64,000 nt of DNA from Alkalicella caledoniensis (GCF_014467015.1 NZ_CP058559.1:1054001-1118000); one strand, 5' to 3'. Counted from the first letter of the stretch, positions 34,000 through 43,763 are shown. The notes: generated from the letters alone by a model not told the origin. A program made the numbers and translations.

Positions 34000-35361
34000 C
34001 TATTCTTCTTGGTAGTTTAAGATCATTGAATATGGCTTATACATGCCATAGTATTTAGGAACACATAGTACATCTCCTGGGAATATCTCTGCTGGGTTTG
34101 ATATATGAGGATTTGCTGCTATTAAGGTTTCTAGACTTACTCCGAATCTCTTTGCGATTAGGAACATCGAATCACCTGATCTTACAGTATACCTTCCTCC
34201 AAATCCCTTAGGGCATTTACCTGGAACTCTACCATCAGCAGATTTAATCGGAATACATAATACATCTCCTGGGAATATCTCTGCTGGGTTTGCTATATGA
34301 GGATTTGCTCCTATTAGTGCTTTAAGGCTTATTCCGAATCTTTGGGCGATGAAGAACATTGAATCACCAGGTTTTACAGTGTATCTTACACCTGAAGGGC
34401 AAGTTTTAGGAACTCTACCGCTGGATTGTTGATTAAAACTACCCATGGCATTCATTTCATTGGCTTCTTCAACTTCTAAAGCTTGGGTCATTGTGCCAGG
34501 AACACATAACACATCCCCAGGGTTTAATATATTTGGATTTGTAATGTGTGGATTAGCATTGATTAACCTTTGTTGTGACACCCCAAATCTTCTAGCAACT
34601 AAAAACATAGTATCCCCTGGTACCACAACATAACGTCTGTTGAATCCCGGAGGGCAAGACGCTGGTATACGTCCACCTGGCACACATAACACATCTCCTG
34701 GGAAAATTCTTGTTGGATCCGATATATGTGGGTTAGCTGCTATAAGTTGCTGCTGAGAAATACCAAAGCGTTGAGCTATTGTGAACATTGAATCTCCTGG
34801 TCTAACAGTATATCTTCCAGTAAATCCTGGTGGGCAAGTGGCTGGAACTCTACCGTTAACTGGTGGTGTCACACCTGGTACACATAACACGTCCCCTGGA
34901 AATATTCTCGAAGGATTTGATATATGAGGATTTGCATTGATTAGTGATTGTAATGATACCCCAAATCTTTGGGCGATTAGAAACATTGAATCCCCTGGCC
35001 TTACGGTATATCTACCTTGAAATCCTGGTGGGCAAGTGGCTGGCACTCTACCGTTAACTGGTGGTGTCACACCTGGTACACATAACACATCTCCCGGAAA
35101 TATTCTTGATGGATTTGGTATGTGAGGATTTGCGTTGATCAGTGATTGTAATGATACCCCAAATCTTTGGGCGATTAGAAACATTGAATCCCCTGACCTT
35201 ACGGTATATCTCCCTTGAAATCCTGGTGGGCAAGTGGCTGGCACTCTGCTCCTTGTACTACTTCTGTAGGAAGCTTTTCCTTGTATTTCGGAATCACTTC
35301 CGCAAGAACAAGTCTCAAGTTCTAAGGTTGTTTGTGGTTGGATTTTATCCATAAATTTCAC
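34000..35361 (-). CDS. Protein with six LysM domains
   Basis: 453 residues. Six LysM units of about 45-50 residues, each with YTVRSGDSMFLIAQRFGVS, then LINANPHI and FPGDVLCVP, linked by short PATCPPGF segments (the last two more distant). No signal peptide and no catalytic domain; the short N-terminus is cysteine-containing (ETCSCGSDS). LysM binds peptidoglycan or chitin-type glycans. Lack of a signal suggests a spore-coat or mother-cell protein like SafA, or non-classical export; this is inference. Units 1 and 2 are nearly identical, a sign of recent duplication. Confidence 0.87.
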   Translation of the reverse strand: MKFMDKIQPQTTLELETCSCGSDSEIQGKASYRSSTRSRVPATCPPGFQGRYTVRSGDSMFLIAQRFGVSLQSLINANPHIPNPSRIFPGDVLCVPGVTPPVNGRVPATCPPGFQGRYTVRPGDSMFLIAQRFGVSLQSLINANPHISNPSRIFPGDVLCVPGVTPPVNGRVPATCPPGFTGRYTVRPGDSMFTIAQRFGISQQQLIAANPHISDPTRIFPGDVLCVPGGRIPASCPPGFNRRYVVVPGDTMFLVARRFGVSQQRLINANPHITNPNILNPGDVLCVPGTMTQALEVEEANEMNAMGSFNQQSSGRVPKTCPSGVRYTVKPGDSMFFIAQRFGISLKALIGANPHIANPAEIFPGDVLCIPIKSADGRVPGKCPKGFGGRYTVRSGDSMFLIAKRFGVSLETLIAANPHISNPAEIFPGDVLCVPKYYGMYKPYSMILNYQEE

Positions 35362-35470
35362 CCCTTATTTGTTTCTTTAATATTTTATGAGAGGGAAATT
35401 AGATATGTTTGTTATATTAGCCCAACTTTTATACTGAAAATAAGATTACTTAAAAACATCTAGAAAAAAA

Positions 35471-35494
35471 CACACCACCTTTCAAAGGAGTGTG
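35471..35494 (-). terminator. Terminator of the siderophore-importer/MFS gene cluster
   Basis: Imperfect stem CACACCACCTTTC..AAAGGAGTGTG followed by seven T on the minus strand; 12 bases beyond the stop of the MFS gene. Confidence 0.7.
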
Positions 35495-35505
35495 CGTAAT
35501 CATCA

Positions 35506-36789
35506 TCATACCATCTCTATTTCATCAATAGTTTCGTTTAAAACAGCGGATCTTGTTTTTTCATCCAAATCAATTCTCCCAGCATTCCATTTTATAAATG
35601 TCACCACACAAATACTTAGAAGAAGAGTTAATAGTAAAATATAATGCATGTTTATATTTGTTTCTATTAACTGGCCATATATGAGCTGTCCTGGTGCAAC
35701 ACTGGCGGTAGCTATAGCCGTAGAAAAAGCACTTACCTTTCCAAGCATATCTTCCTTGACTTCTTTTTGCATATAGGTCAATGATATTACGTTTGATAGG
35801 GCAAGTGAAAGCATTATTCCAAACCCTCCTAGGGAATATAGACCAAGTACTATATAGTTATTTTCCATAGCAAAATATGCAGCAGTAGCCATTAAAGTAA
35901 TTGCAGCTACCATGGGGTACATTGTTTTATGGATTTCTTTCATATTAAATAATTTTGGTTTGGTTGTTATAAGTAAACCACCAATTATCATACCCAAAAC
36001 AAAAACTGCCTCTGAAAAACCATATACTGCTGAAGACATATTTAGTCGTATCTTTATAAAATAAGGTGAAACAATGCTTAGAATGGGCACTACAAAAATA
36101 TTAGTCAACCCATAGGAAATAATAATCCCCAAAACTACCTTCTTTTTCTCTTTGAGATAATAAAAGCTTTTTGTCATCTCACTAGTTGATTTTGTTAGTG
36201 GGTTATTTATTTTCTCTTTTACTTTAAGATCTGGAATATCTAAAAACACTTCTAGGATAGCTACCAACAAAAAACTAACGGCATTTATAATTACGATTGT
36301 TTTTATTTCTACCAAACTGTACAGTATTCCAGCAACTATAGGTCCAGTTAGGTTAACAACTGCTCCCACCTGTTGGATAATTCCGTTAGCGGCTTCTAAA
36401 TCTTCTTTTTCTACAATCTGGGGAATGCATGCAGTAACCGCTGGGCTGTATAGTGTATAAATAATAGAGAGCATAAACATAACACTTCCTACTATTATGG
36501 TATTATCCATTCCACCTATCAAAATTATTGAGTACACAGCCATTAGCCCTGCACTTATAAAATCAAGATAGAGCATTATTTTCTTTCTATTAACTGTATC
36601 TGCTAGCAAACCTGCCATGGGTGCAAATAATATATAAGGGATAGTTGATATGGCTAATATGCTTGAAAATATAGCTGCACTTCCTGTTAAATCCAATATA
36701 TATAGTGACATGCAAAACCTTTGGATTGCATTTCCGAACAAGGATATTATCTGACCAATAACTACGATATTAAAGTTTTTATTTCTCAT
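35506..36789 (-). CDS. MFS transporter, EntS-like
   Basis: 427 residues with about twelve hydrophobic helices. The motif LADTVNRKKIMLYLD follows helix 2, and the N-terminal FGNAIQRFCMSLYILDLTGS is usual for the EntS/MFS_3 branch. Members of that branch export siderophores in several bacteria. It is the last gene of the minus-strand operon with the FecCD-type importer and starts 2 bases after the ABC ATPase stop, supporting a role in siderophore handling. Direction of transport is not known. Confidence 0.82.
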   Translation of the reverse strand: MRNKNFNIVVIGQIISLFGNAIQRFCMSLYILDLTGSAAIFSSILAISTIPYILFAPMAGLLADTVNRKKIMLYLDFISAGLMAVYSIILIGGMDNTIIVGSVMFMLSIIYTLYSPAVTACIPQIVEKEDLEAANGIIQQVGAVVNLTGPIVAGILYSLVEIKTIVIINAVSFLLVAILEVFLDIPDLKVKEKINNPLTKSTSEMTKSFYYLKEKKKVVLGIIISYGLTNIFVVPILSIVSPYFIKIRLNMSSAVYGFSEAVFVLGMIIGGLLITTKPKLFNMKEIHKTMYPMVAAITLMATAAYFAMENNYIVLGLYSLGGFGIMLSLALSNVISLTYMQKEVKEDMLGKVSAFSTAIATASVAPGQLIYGQLIETNINMHYILLLTLLLSICVVTFIKWNAGRIDLDEKTRSAVLNETIDEIEMV

Positions 36790-36790
36790 T

Positions 36791-37579
36791 TTATGCCCGT
36801 AAAAGATCGTAATCTACACAGATAGGATATCTTTTATTATCACTTAGCTGTAACTTTACATCTATCCCATAGATTTCTTTTAAATTTCCCTTGTTAATGG
36901 CCTCCATTGGTACACCTTTACAAACAATCTCACCTTTTTTCAGACCTATAATATTGCTTGCAAACCTACACGCATTGTTTAATTCATGTAGCACCATCAC
37001 AACAGTTATTTTTTTCTCTTTATTTAATCTCTCTAAAACCTGCAATACTTCCAGTTGATATGACATGTCTAAATATGTTGTTGGCTCATCTAACATGATA
37101 ATGTCAGTTTCTTGTGCTAAGGTCATAGCTATCCATGCCCTTTGCCTTTGCCCTCCAGATAGACTTTCTATCTCTCTATCTGCAAATTCTTTAAGTCCTG
37201 TTTCACTTATTGCCCAGTCAATTACTTCTTTGTCGTGCTTTTTAAGTCCACCAATCATTTTTTGATGGGGAAATCTTCCGTAGGCTACTAGTTCCTTAAC
37301 GGTCATCCCACTAGGGCATATGGGCCCTTGGGGTAAAAAGGCCACTTGAGTTGCTATTTTCTTTTCTTTCTGCCCTTTTATACTTTTACCATTGATATAG
37401 ATATCTCCTCTTTTGGGTTTAATAATCCTTGCAATACTTTTAAGAAGGGTAGACTTTCCACATCCATTTGCACCAATAATTATGCTAATCTCTCCTTTTG
37501 GTATTGTAAGACTCATATTATCAATAATTAAATTGTCGTCGTAGGCTACTGATAATTTTTTTACACTTATGGCTTCCAT
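36791..37579 (-). CDS. Ferric-siderophore ABC transporter ATP-binding protein (FepC-like)
   Basis: 262 residues. Walker A IIGANGCGKSTL, signature ESLSGGQRQRAW, Walker B DIIMLDEPTTYLD, and a histidine switch VMVLHELNN. PQGPICPSGMTVKELVAYGR is typical of iron-siderophore and cobalamin ATPases. Its ATG directly follows the stop of the upstream permease, whose last codons supply the AAGGAG site. Powers import through the two FecCD-type permeases next to it. Confidence 0.92.
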   Translation of the reverse strand: MEAISVKKLSVAYDDNLIIDNMSLTIPKGEISIIIGANGCGKSTLLKSIARIIKPKRGDIYINGKSIKGQKEKKIATQVAFLPQGPICPSGMTVKELVAYGRFPHQKMIGGLKKHDKEVIDWAISETGLKEFADREIESLSGGQRQRAWIAMTLAQETDIIMLDEPTTYLDMSYQLEVLQVLERLNKEKKITVVMVLHELNNACRFASNIIGLKKGEIVCKGVPMEAINKGNLKEIYGIDVKLQLSDNKRYPICVDYDLLRA

Positions 37580-38587
37580 CTATTTCTCCTTCATCATTAG
37601 ATAAATAAAATATGGTACTCCAAATATGGAGATTACGATTCCTACTGGTATTTCTATTGGAGAAAACAAATTTCTTGATACAGCATCTGCAAGCAAGATA
37701 ATGACTACACTAATCATTGCAGAAATTACTAAGGAATTTTTATGGTATGGTCCTACCAATCTTCTTGCGATGTTTGGTGAAATCAAACCAACAAAACCTA
37801 CGTTTCCCGCAAAGGCAGTAGCTCCACCAGCTAGCATGACTGCAAAACACAAGAATTTTCTTCTCTCATTTTCGATATTTAAACCCAGGGCTACTGCGTG
37901 TTCGTCAGATAGATTTAGGACATCCAGTCTTTTGTAATTTATTAACACTACTATGAAAAGTACAGCCACTAAGGGAATAATTATTTTGGCATAATTCCAG
38001 CCTGCTCCCCAAAGGCTTCCTGAAGTCCAAATTAGTACTCGATTGTAGTCCCCTACTCCACCTCTAAAAGTAAAAAAAGTAATAAATGCATTTAAACCTG
38101 CATTCATTCCTAATCCAATCAACAATAATCTCTTTGGTCTAATACCGTTTCTACTGGATAAAAAATAAATAATAATAGCTGAGATACCTGCACCTAATAT
38201 TGCCATAAAGGGCAAAACATAAACAGATAATGCGCCCAATGTACTATAGTAATTAACGGTACTTACTGAAATAAACACTACTGCTGCCACAGCAGCTCCA
38301 GCATTGATTCCAATAATCCCCGAGTCTGCCAACTCATTTTTAGTGATGGTCTGTAACAGCGCCCCTGCTGTTGACAGGGCTATACCAACAGATATTCCTA
38401 CTAGCATTCTAGGCATCCTGATGTGTAAAATAGCTGTCTCTTGAAATCTTGTCCCCATCCCAAATAAAGTCTTTATAATGTCTAAGGGGGCTACCTTATA
38501 ACTACCCCAACTTAAATACATGATCATAGAACCTAGTACGAGAACACTTAACACCAAAACTACAACTTTTAATCTGCTCGATTTCAT
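37580..38587 (-). CDS. FecCD-type iron-siderophore permease
   Basis: 335 residues, about nine to ten hydrophobic helices. Family segments: HIRMPRMLVGISVGIALSTAGALLQTITKNELADSGIIGINAGAAVA near the start and GFVGLISPNIARRLVG in the cytoplasmic loop that contacts the ATPase. AAAGGAGAGG site. It starts 1 base after the end of the partner permease, so the pair forms the heterodimeric pore of an iron-chelate importer. Confidence 0.92.
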   Translation of the reverse strand: MKSSRLKVVVLVLSVLVLGSMIMYLSWGSYKVAPLDIIKTLFGMGTRFQETAILHIRMPRMLVGISVGIALSTAGALLQTITKNELADSGIIGINAGAAVAAVVFISVSTVNYYSTLGALSVYVLPFMAILGAGISAIIIYFLSSRNGIRPKRLLLIGLGMNAGLNAFITFFTFRGGVGDYNRVLIWTSGSLWGAGWNYAKIIIPLVAVLFIVVLINYKRLDVLNLSDEHAVALGLNIENERRKFLCFAVMLAGGATAFAGNVGFVGLISPNIARRLVGPYHKNSLVISAMISVVIILLADAVSRNLFSPIEIPVGIVISIFGVPYFIYLMMKEK

Positions 38588-39574
38588 CTATCCCCTCTCC
38601 TTTCTTGCTAAAGCTATAAAGAAGGGCACTCCTATTAACGCAGTAAAAATACCGATGGGTGTCTCGTAAGGATTATAGAAGAGTCTGGCGGCTATATCGG
38701 AATACACTAGTAGCACTGCCCCTAATAGAAAAGACAGTGGTATATTTTTAGTATAATCTTCTCCAAACAGCTTCCTTACTATCTGTGGTACTATAAGCCC
38801 CACAAAAGCAATATTTTTACCTACTGCCACTGCCGCGGCGCACATGGGTATCATAACGGCAAAGGTTAAAAACCTTATTTTCCCTGGATTTTCTCCAAGG
38901 CTAATTGCCACATCGTCACCCAGGCTTAAAACATTTATTTTCTTTGATAGTAGCATAGCTATGGCTAAACCAAATATTCCAACTGTTGAAACCAATTTAA
39001 AATCTGTCCAAGTGGCATTTCTAAAACCACCAGCCACCCAAAATGCAATGAATTGGGATTGGTTCGATAGTAGACCTATTATGGTTGTCAATGATATAAA
39101 GAATGTACTTATAGCAGTACCTGCTAAAAGAATCTTTGTTATTGAGTTACTTTTAGTTCTTTTAGATAAAAAGCTCAACACTATGACACCACTAAATATT
39201 GCCCCTATCAGTGAAGCTACCATTGTGTTACCAGTGTTTATGGAAATCCCTGTGGCATAAAAAATAGCTATCACTAGAGTAGCCCCTTGGTTTACTCCAA
39301 GGAGAGAGGGTTCCGCTATGGGATTTCTTGTAACACCTTGGATCATAGCCCCCGAGACTCCTAAAATTCCACCAGTAAAAAGTACACTTAGAACCCTAGG
39401 AATACGGACATCTCTAATTAGCATATGTTCTAGGGTTTCGCTATAGTTGAAAATGCTATCCCATACATCAGAAATCCCAATATGGGTTACTCCTAGAGTG
39501 ATAGCTAGGAATAACCCAATCATGAGAATTAGTATACAAAATCCTGTAAATACAAGAATCTTACTTTGTTTCAT
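38588..39574 (-). CDS. FecCD-type iron-siderophore permease (second subunit)
   Basis: 328 residues, same family as its neighbour: IRDVRIPRVLSVLFTGGILGVSGAMIQGVTRNPIAEPSLLGVNQGAT and FVGLIVPQIVRKLFG. About nine to ten hydrophobic helices. Its start lies 14 bases inside the end of the binding-protein gene, so translation is coupled. Imports an iron complex with the neighbouring subunits. Confidence 0.92.
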   Translation of the reverse strand: MKQSKILVFTGFCILILMIGLFLAITLGVTHIGISDVWDSIFNYSETLEHMLIRDVRIPRVLSVLFTGGILGVSGAMIQGVTRNPIAEPSLLGVNQGATLVIAIFYATGISINTGNTMVASLIGAIFSGVIVLSFLSKRTKSNSITKILLAGTAISTFFISLTTIIGLLSNQSQFIAFWVAGGFRNATWTDFKLVSTVGIFGLAIAMLLSKKINVLSLGDDVAISLGENPGKIRFLTFAVMIPMCAAAVAVGKNIAFVGLIVPQIVRKLFGEDYTKNIPLSFLLGAVLLVYSDIAARLFYNPYETPIGIFTALIGVPFFIALARKERG

Positions 39575-40505
39575 TTAACATATCCAGGATTTCTTCTAAA
39601 AGTACTTCACGGCCTATTGAGCTATAACCTTGAATAAAGTAAGGAGATGCTCCTAGTTCAACAACTCTACCTTCTTTTACCGCAGTAAGATTGTTCCAGA
39701 TAGCATTTTCATTTAGTACTCTTAAATCTTCATCAGTGGCAATAACAAAAATAAAATCTGCTTGTATTAATGCTAAACCCTCATAAGTTACAACTGGCAG
39801 GCTAATGTCACTTTGTTCAGGCATTCCTTCAGGTTTGTTTAAACCCATATCATTGTATAAAACACTACCAAACCCAGCTCCATCAAATACGAAGAATTGA
39901 CCTCCACTTGCTAAGAAGGATAAATAGCTAACATCTTCACCGTAAGTTTCTTTGATTGTTTCTCCTAGTTCTTTAGACTTTTGATCATAGCTTTCTAACC
40001 AAGCTTCAGCTATTTCTCCCTTATTAAAAACCTCGCCTAAAGTCTTAATATCTTCTTTCCAATCTAAAGCTTCTAATTGGATCATTACCGTTGGTGCAAG
40101 ACTACTTAATTGATCATACATTTTTTCTTGAACTGTAGAGATGATTATAAGGTCTGGGTTTAGATTCATTACTGCTTCGATATCCATTGTATCTTGCATA
40201 CTATATCCCAGTATTGTAGCACCTTTTAAAGTATCCTCTAAGTAAGAAGGAAATTTAGTATAGTCATATGCATCACTATTTGCAGTACCTACAACCTTGT
40301 AACCTAAAATTGATAGAATATCACTGTTACCACTAAGATCAACTATCCTTTGAGGATTCTCTGGAATCTCAACTTCTCCTCTAACATCTGTAATTGTAAT
40401 TGTTTTGACATCTACATCTGCATTTTCATTTGACGAACTTGTACATCCAACTAAAACTAGCATAGCAAATGAAGTAATAAGTAATTTTTTTAAAATAGAT
40501 TTCAT
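39561..40505 (-). CDS. Iron-siderophore binding lipoprotein
   Basis: 314 residues from ATG 40505; the longer frame from 40553 has extra residues and no better site. A lipoprotein signal peptide ends in the lipobox LVGC, followed by a Ser-rich linker. The mature part is a PeripBP_2 (FepB/FhuD) domain: ITDVRGEVEIPENPQRIVDLSG, then NLNPDLIIISTVQEK, then LPVVTYEGLALIQADFIFV. It would capture a ferric siderophore outside the membrane. First gene of the importer operon, downstream of a Fur-box-like site. Confidence 0.92.
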   Translation of the reverse strand: MKSILKKLLITSFAMLVLVGCTSSSNENADVDVKTITITDVRGEVEIPENPQRIVDLSGNSDILSILGYKVVGTANSDAYDYTKFPSYLEDTLKGATILGYSMQDTMDIEAVMNLNPDLIIISTVQEKMYDQLSSLAPTVMIQLEALDWKEDIKTLGEVFNKGEIAEAWLESYDQKSKELGETIKETYGEDVSYLSFLASGGQFFVFDGAGFGSVLYNDMGLNKPEGMPEQSDISLPVVTYEGLALIQADFIFVIATDEDLRVLNENAIWNNLTAVKEGRVVELGASPYFIQGYSSIGREVLLEEILDMLNETK

Positions 40506-40566
40506 TTTTATTTTCTTCCTCTCAAAGATAATTTCTACTCGTATTGTCGACAAAACTAATTGTACA

Positions 40567-40581
40567 TGATTATCATTCTCA
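40567..40581 (-). promoter_or_regulatory. Fur-box-like site upstream of the siderophore importer
   Basis: Minus strand TGAGAATGATAATCA matches the Fur 7-1-7 consensus TGATAATnATTATCA at 12 of 14 positions. It lies about 60 bases upstream of the binding-lipoprotein start and between it and the divergent AraC gene, so it may control both. Confidence 0.7.
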
Positions 40582-40772
40582 TTACAATACTTGCATCTAA
40601 TTTAATTATTTTTACACCCGATTGAATTATTTGGTTGAACAATTACAATTAATAAAATATAATATAGTTTGATTATAATTGTATAAGAAATGGGGCATTT
40701 ACAATGGAACAATTTAGTTATTAATCAATGTTATGAATGCCTATTACCAGAGGAAACGGAAGGGAACCATAT

Positions 40773-41774
40773 ATGTTTGTCAAATCTAATGAAGAATTTA
40801 AGAATGCAGTCTTAGAAATTCTGACCTTTTGCAAGTATGAAAGTGATCATTATACTTTATATACAAATAAAAAAAAGCCGGAACTGGGCTATTTGCTTAG
40901 TTATTCTAGGGATGGTTTTTATCATTTAGGAATTGCTGATTATACAATACCTAAGGATTTTTCCATTTCCTTTGATAACCCTGAGTTTTTAATGAGGTTC
41001 GGTGTGGTTTTCGAGGGTGTCACTGAATTTAAGATAGATAATAATCCTGTATCCTCTTTTACTCCAGCATCCTTTTTTGTTGTGGAAAAAGATATAAAGG
41101 GTCAGCAAACTTGGAAAAAAGGTCAACATTTTCACGGTATTGAAATAACTATTTTTGAAAGTTACTTTAAAGAAGTTATAAAATCTAATTTTCCTAACTT
41201 ACTTAATTTAGACACCTTTATAAAAAACTACACCTATATTTATCTGCCCCTACAAATAATCGAGATTATTCAACAGTTGCAAACCCTTAGCTACAATAAT
41301 TCCTTAAATAGTATCTATCTTGAAAGCAAAATTCTAGAGTGTATTGCTATTTTAATCAATGAGGTTTCTACCAATACAGAAAATGCTTTTAGTAATCAAA
41401 TTAATTATGGAAATATTCATATAGGAAATAACAGGATTATAAAACTAACCTCCTCTGACATCCATGCTATCCAAAAAGCCTATGATATTTTGCAGCAGAA
41501 CTACAGTAATCCCCCAAGTATTCATACATTAAGTAAAATGGTTCTACTTAATGAGCAAAAACTAAAGGCGGGCTTTTCTAAACATTATCATATATCTATA
41601 GGTGACTACGTTAATGGTCTTAAAATGTCCGCAGCTGCAAATCTACTATCAACAACAGATTTGAGGGTTGAAGAAATAGCAACAAAAGTTGGCTATAACT
41701 ACTCGGCTAATTTCTCTAAAATGTTCAAAAAGACCTATGGTAAAACCCCTTTGAAATTTAGAAAAACTAAATAA
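40773..41774 (+). CDS. AraC family regulator, divergent from the siderophore importer
   Basis: 333 residues from ATG 40773, which follows GGAAGGGAA by 8 bases; the upstream ATG at 40737 lacks a clear site. C-terminal about 95 residues are the double helix-turn-helix: AIQKAYDILQQNYSNPPSIHTLSKMV..LKAGFSKHYHISIGDYVNGLK and VEEIATKVGYNYSANFSKMFKKTYGKTPLKFR. The N-terminal part resembles the ligand domains of siderophore-sensing AraC proteins such as YbtA or PchR. It likely activates the importer when the ferric siderophore is present; this is inferred from position. Confidence 0.87.
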   Translation: MFVKSNEEFKNAVLEILTFCKYESDHYTLYTNKKKPELGYLLSYSRDGFYHLGIADYTIPKDFSISFDNPEFLMRFGVVFEGVTEFKIDNNPVSSFTPASFFVVEKDIKGQQTWKKGQHFHGIEITIFESYFKEVIKSNFPNLLNLDTFIKNYTYIYLPLQIIEIIQQLQTLSYNNSLNSIYLESKILECIAILINEVSTNTENAFSNQINYGNIHIGNNRIIKLTSSDIHAIQKAYDILQQNYSNPPSIHTLSKMVLLNEQKLKAGFSKHYHISIGDYVNGLKMSAAANLLSTTDLRVEEIATKVGYNYSANFSKMFKKTYGKTPLKFRKTK

Positions 41775-41806
41775 GCTTTTCAGGTCAAAAAGGATTTATA
41801 ACAGTA

Positions 41807-41839
41807 GAAAGTCCTCTAAATATTGTGTAAGGGACTTTC
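41807..41839 (+). terminator. Terminator after the AraC gene
   Basis: Stem GAAAGTCC (41807-41814) with GGACTTTC (41832-41839) and a 17-base loop, between convergent genes. Confidence 0.5.
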
Positions 41840-41888
41840 GATCATGGTCTATTTAACCTTTCAACATTTCCACTGTTCGATGGCTACT

Positions 41889-42185
41889 TTACACACAGCC
41901 TTTACATTCCTTACAGTGATCTAATTTTTTCGCAAGATCTGTACATGCTCTTTTCGAAAAAACACAGGGTATATTACTTTGCTTTGCCTTTTTCTTTACA
42001 ATGTGTGTTATATTATGTTCGATAAAGTCGTAAAAAACAATGACCATACTAGCTTCGCTGGGTATATGGCAGTTCCTCATGCCTTTTTTCCTTCCAGTCC
42101 AATGTATATACTCCTTTATTCCATATTTCTCTAAAGTATTAGGAATATTACCTAGACGATCACCTCCAACCAATAAAGCTGTCAT
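41889..42185 (-). CDS. DUF2325 protein with cysteine-rich C-terminus
   Basis: 98 residues from ATG 42185, which follows AAGAAGGTGGTG by 7 bases. Start MTALLVGGDRLGNIPNTLEKYGI and the strand SMVIVFYDFIEHNI are the DUF2325 pattern. It ends in CKECKGC, a cysteine cluster that could bind iron or zinc. Family function is unknown. A Fur-box-like site lies upstream (42280-42294), linking it to iron. Confidence 0.82.
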   Translation of the reverse strand: MTALLVGGDRLGNIPNTLEKYGIKEYIHWTGRKKGMRNCHIPSEASMVIVFYDFIEHNITHIVKKKAKQSNIPCVFSKRACTDLAKKLDHCKECKGCV

Positions 42186-42279
42186 GTTTAAACACCACCT
42201 TCTTAAATGTATAATCTCATTAACCATTGGAGTATTGAGTACTTATAGAAAAACTTTATTATATTTTCCCCTTTATAAA

Positions 42280-42294
42280 TGATATTCATTCTCA
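42280..42294 (-). promoter_or_regulatory. Fur-box-like site upstream of the DUF2325 gene
   Basis: Minus strand TGAGAATGAATATCA matches the Fur 7-1-7 consensus at 12 of 14 positions. It is about 95 bases upstream of the chosen start. Confidence 0.6.
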
Positions 42295-42479
42295 TTGTTT
42301 AAATTATACATATTATACTACAAACTACCTCAAATGATTTAAGTATTTTTTTATTTTTTAAATATATTAAGACATAATTAAAAAATATCTGCCAGAGGTC
42401 TTTGTATAACTTTCCATGTCACCGAGTATTTTTGCTCAATCAAACAACTAAAATAGTCTACAGCAATCAATAATACAAA

Positions 42480-42502
42480 GAAAGCAGGTTTCCCCGCTTT
42501 CT
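42480..42502 (-). terminator. Terminator of the ArsP_2-type gene
   Basis: Hairpin GAAAGCGGGG-AAA-CCTGCTTTC on the minus strand with a T-rich tail, directly beyond the stop at 42504. Confidence 0.6.
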
Positions 42503-42503
42503 T

Positions 42504-43679
42504 TTACATAAATAGTTTGTCAACCATTGAGTTTAGAAACCCTGACCAGTCGTAATTTAGTTCAATCCAATAGACAATGAACGCAAACACTAAGGCCGGA
42601 AGCTTATTTATTGCCGTGGCCCAAACTGCCGATCTCCTATCAATTGCAATCAGAGGGAATAACGCATCGCCATCTTGTGAAATTGCATTTGCCAGTAGGG
42701 CCGAAAATGGTACTAAGCCATTTATAAATAAAGTTATAAATATTATTTGCGGCCCACAGCCTGGTATGATTCCCACAGCTACTCCTATGATTATGGAGAC
42801 TATCCCGGTGGCTAGTAACCAATTTTCAATCATCATTTCTCCAGCTGCGTAATCACCCATGCCAAGACCTAAGGTCAGTAGCTCATAGGCTAAAAAGCCA
42901 ACAAATACCCACATGATTACAAATGCTGTTTCTAAAGCATTCTCTATGAAAGTCTTTTTTAAGGATGACACTTTAGACTGTTCAGATTCAGTAGTATCAT
43001 CACGTAAAAACTTCTTACCTTTAAATACTAAGAATATGGCCAATATAACCCCTGCAACACCTATTATTTCTTCTAGGTTCGGAAATAATTCTATATCCAC
43101 TTGCATAATGCCTGCAACTCCAAAAACTAATCCAATAGATATAAGTGACCAAAATAGATAGTTCAAGAAGTTAGATTTTTTCCTTTCTATTGGTGTCATA
43201 GGTGCAACAAATTCACCCTGTTTCCCTCTAAATCCCTTCAAAATTCGCATTCTATTTTCGTATTTCTTTAAGATATTATCCCCAAGAGATGTTAAATCCA
43301 CCAAGTAACCAGTTATAACACCAACAGTTAGGGATATACCACTGACTATAAGGTAATGGAATGGCCTTGTTGCAATCATTACAAAGGCCGCATCGCCCAT
43401 GGTAGCCATTAAAGCTGCTACAACTGTTCCAAATGTTACACTCTTTTTGAAAAACAGTGGCATCATAAATACTGCACCACCACACCCCGGAGTAAGTCCC
43501 ATTACTCCTCCAATTAGTGGTTGAAATTTTTTTGATTTTTCTATGCTTTCCATAAATTTACCAGATTTTTTATAATTAATATATCCAAATAAAAGTAATA
43601 CTGACCCCACGAAGGACCCAACTTCAATAAATGCTCCTTCCATACTATCAATAATCAGCTCTAGAATTTCTATAAACAT
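42504..43679 (-). CDS. ArsP_2-like ten-helix metal transporter
   Basis: 391 residues in two related halves, each with a cysteine motif in a helix: GLTPGCGGAVFMMPLFF (about residues 63-79) and GIIPGCGPQIIFITLF in the second half. This is what I recall of the ArsP_2 group, often annotated as putative manganese transporter or heavy-metal exporter. About ten hydrophobic helices. The duplicated PGCG suggests an inverted-repeat transporter. A Fur-like site lies upstream, so iron or manganese is a reasonable substrate. GAGG site before the ATG. Confidence 0.78.
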   Translation of the reverse strand: MFIEILELIIDSMEGAFIEVGSFVGSVLLLFGYINYKKSGKFMESIEKSKKFQPLIGGVMGLTPGCGGAVFMMPLFFKKSVTFGTVVAALMATMGDAAFVMIATRPFHYLIVSGISLTVGVITGYLVDLTSLGDNILKKYENRMRILKGFRGKQGEFVAPMTPIERKKSNFLNYLFWSLISIGLVFGVAGIMQVDIELFPNLEEIIGVAGVILAIFLVFKGKKFLRDDTTESEQSKVSSLKKTFIENALETAFVIMWVFVGFLAYELLTLGLGMGDYAAGEMMIENWLLATGIVSIIIGVAVGIIPGCGPQIIFITLFINGLVPFSALLANAISQDGDALFPLIAIDRRSAVWATAINKLPALVFAFIVYWIELNYDWSGFLNSMVDKLFM

Positions 43680-43748
43680 AATTCACTAACCTCCTAGTAA
43701 TATTATAAATTTAGTCGCGGGAAATATTTTTTCCTTTAACTAATTATA

Positions 43749-43763
43749 TGATAATGATTCTTG
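43749..43763 (-). promoter_or_regulatory. Weak Fur-box-like site upstream of the ArsP_2-type gene
   Basis: TGATAATGATTCTTG: the left half and centre match the Fur consensus, the right half only partly (about 11 of 14). It lies about 70 bases upstream of the start at 43679. Confidence 0.5.
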
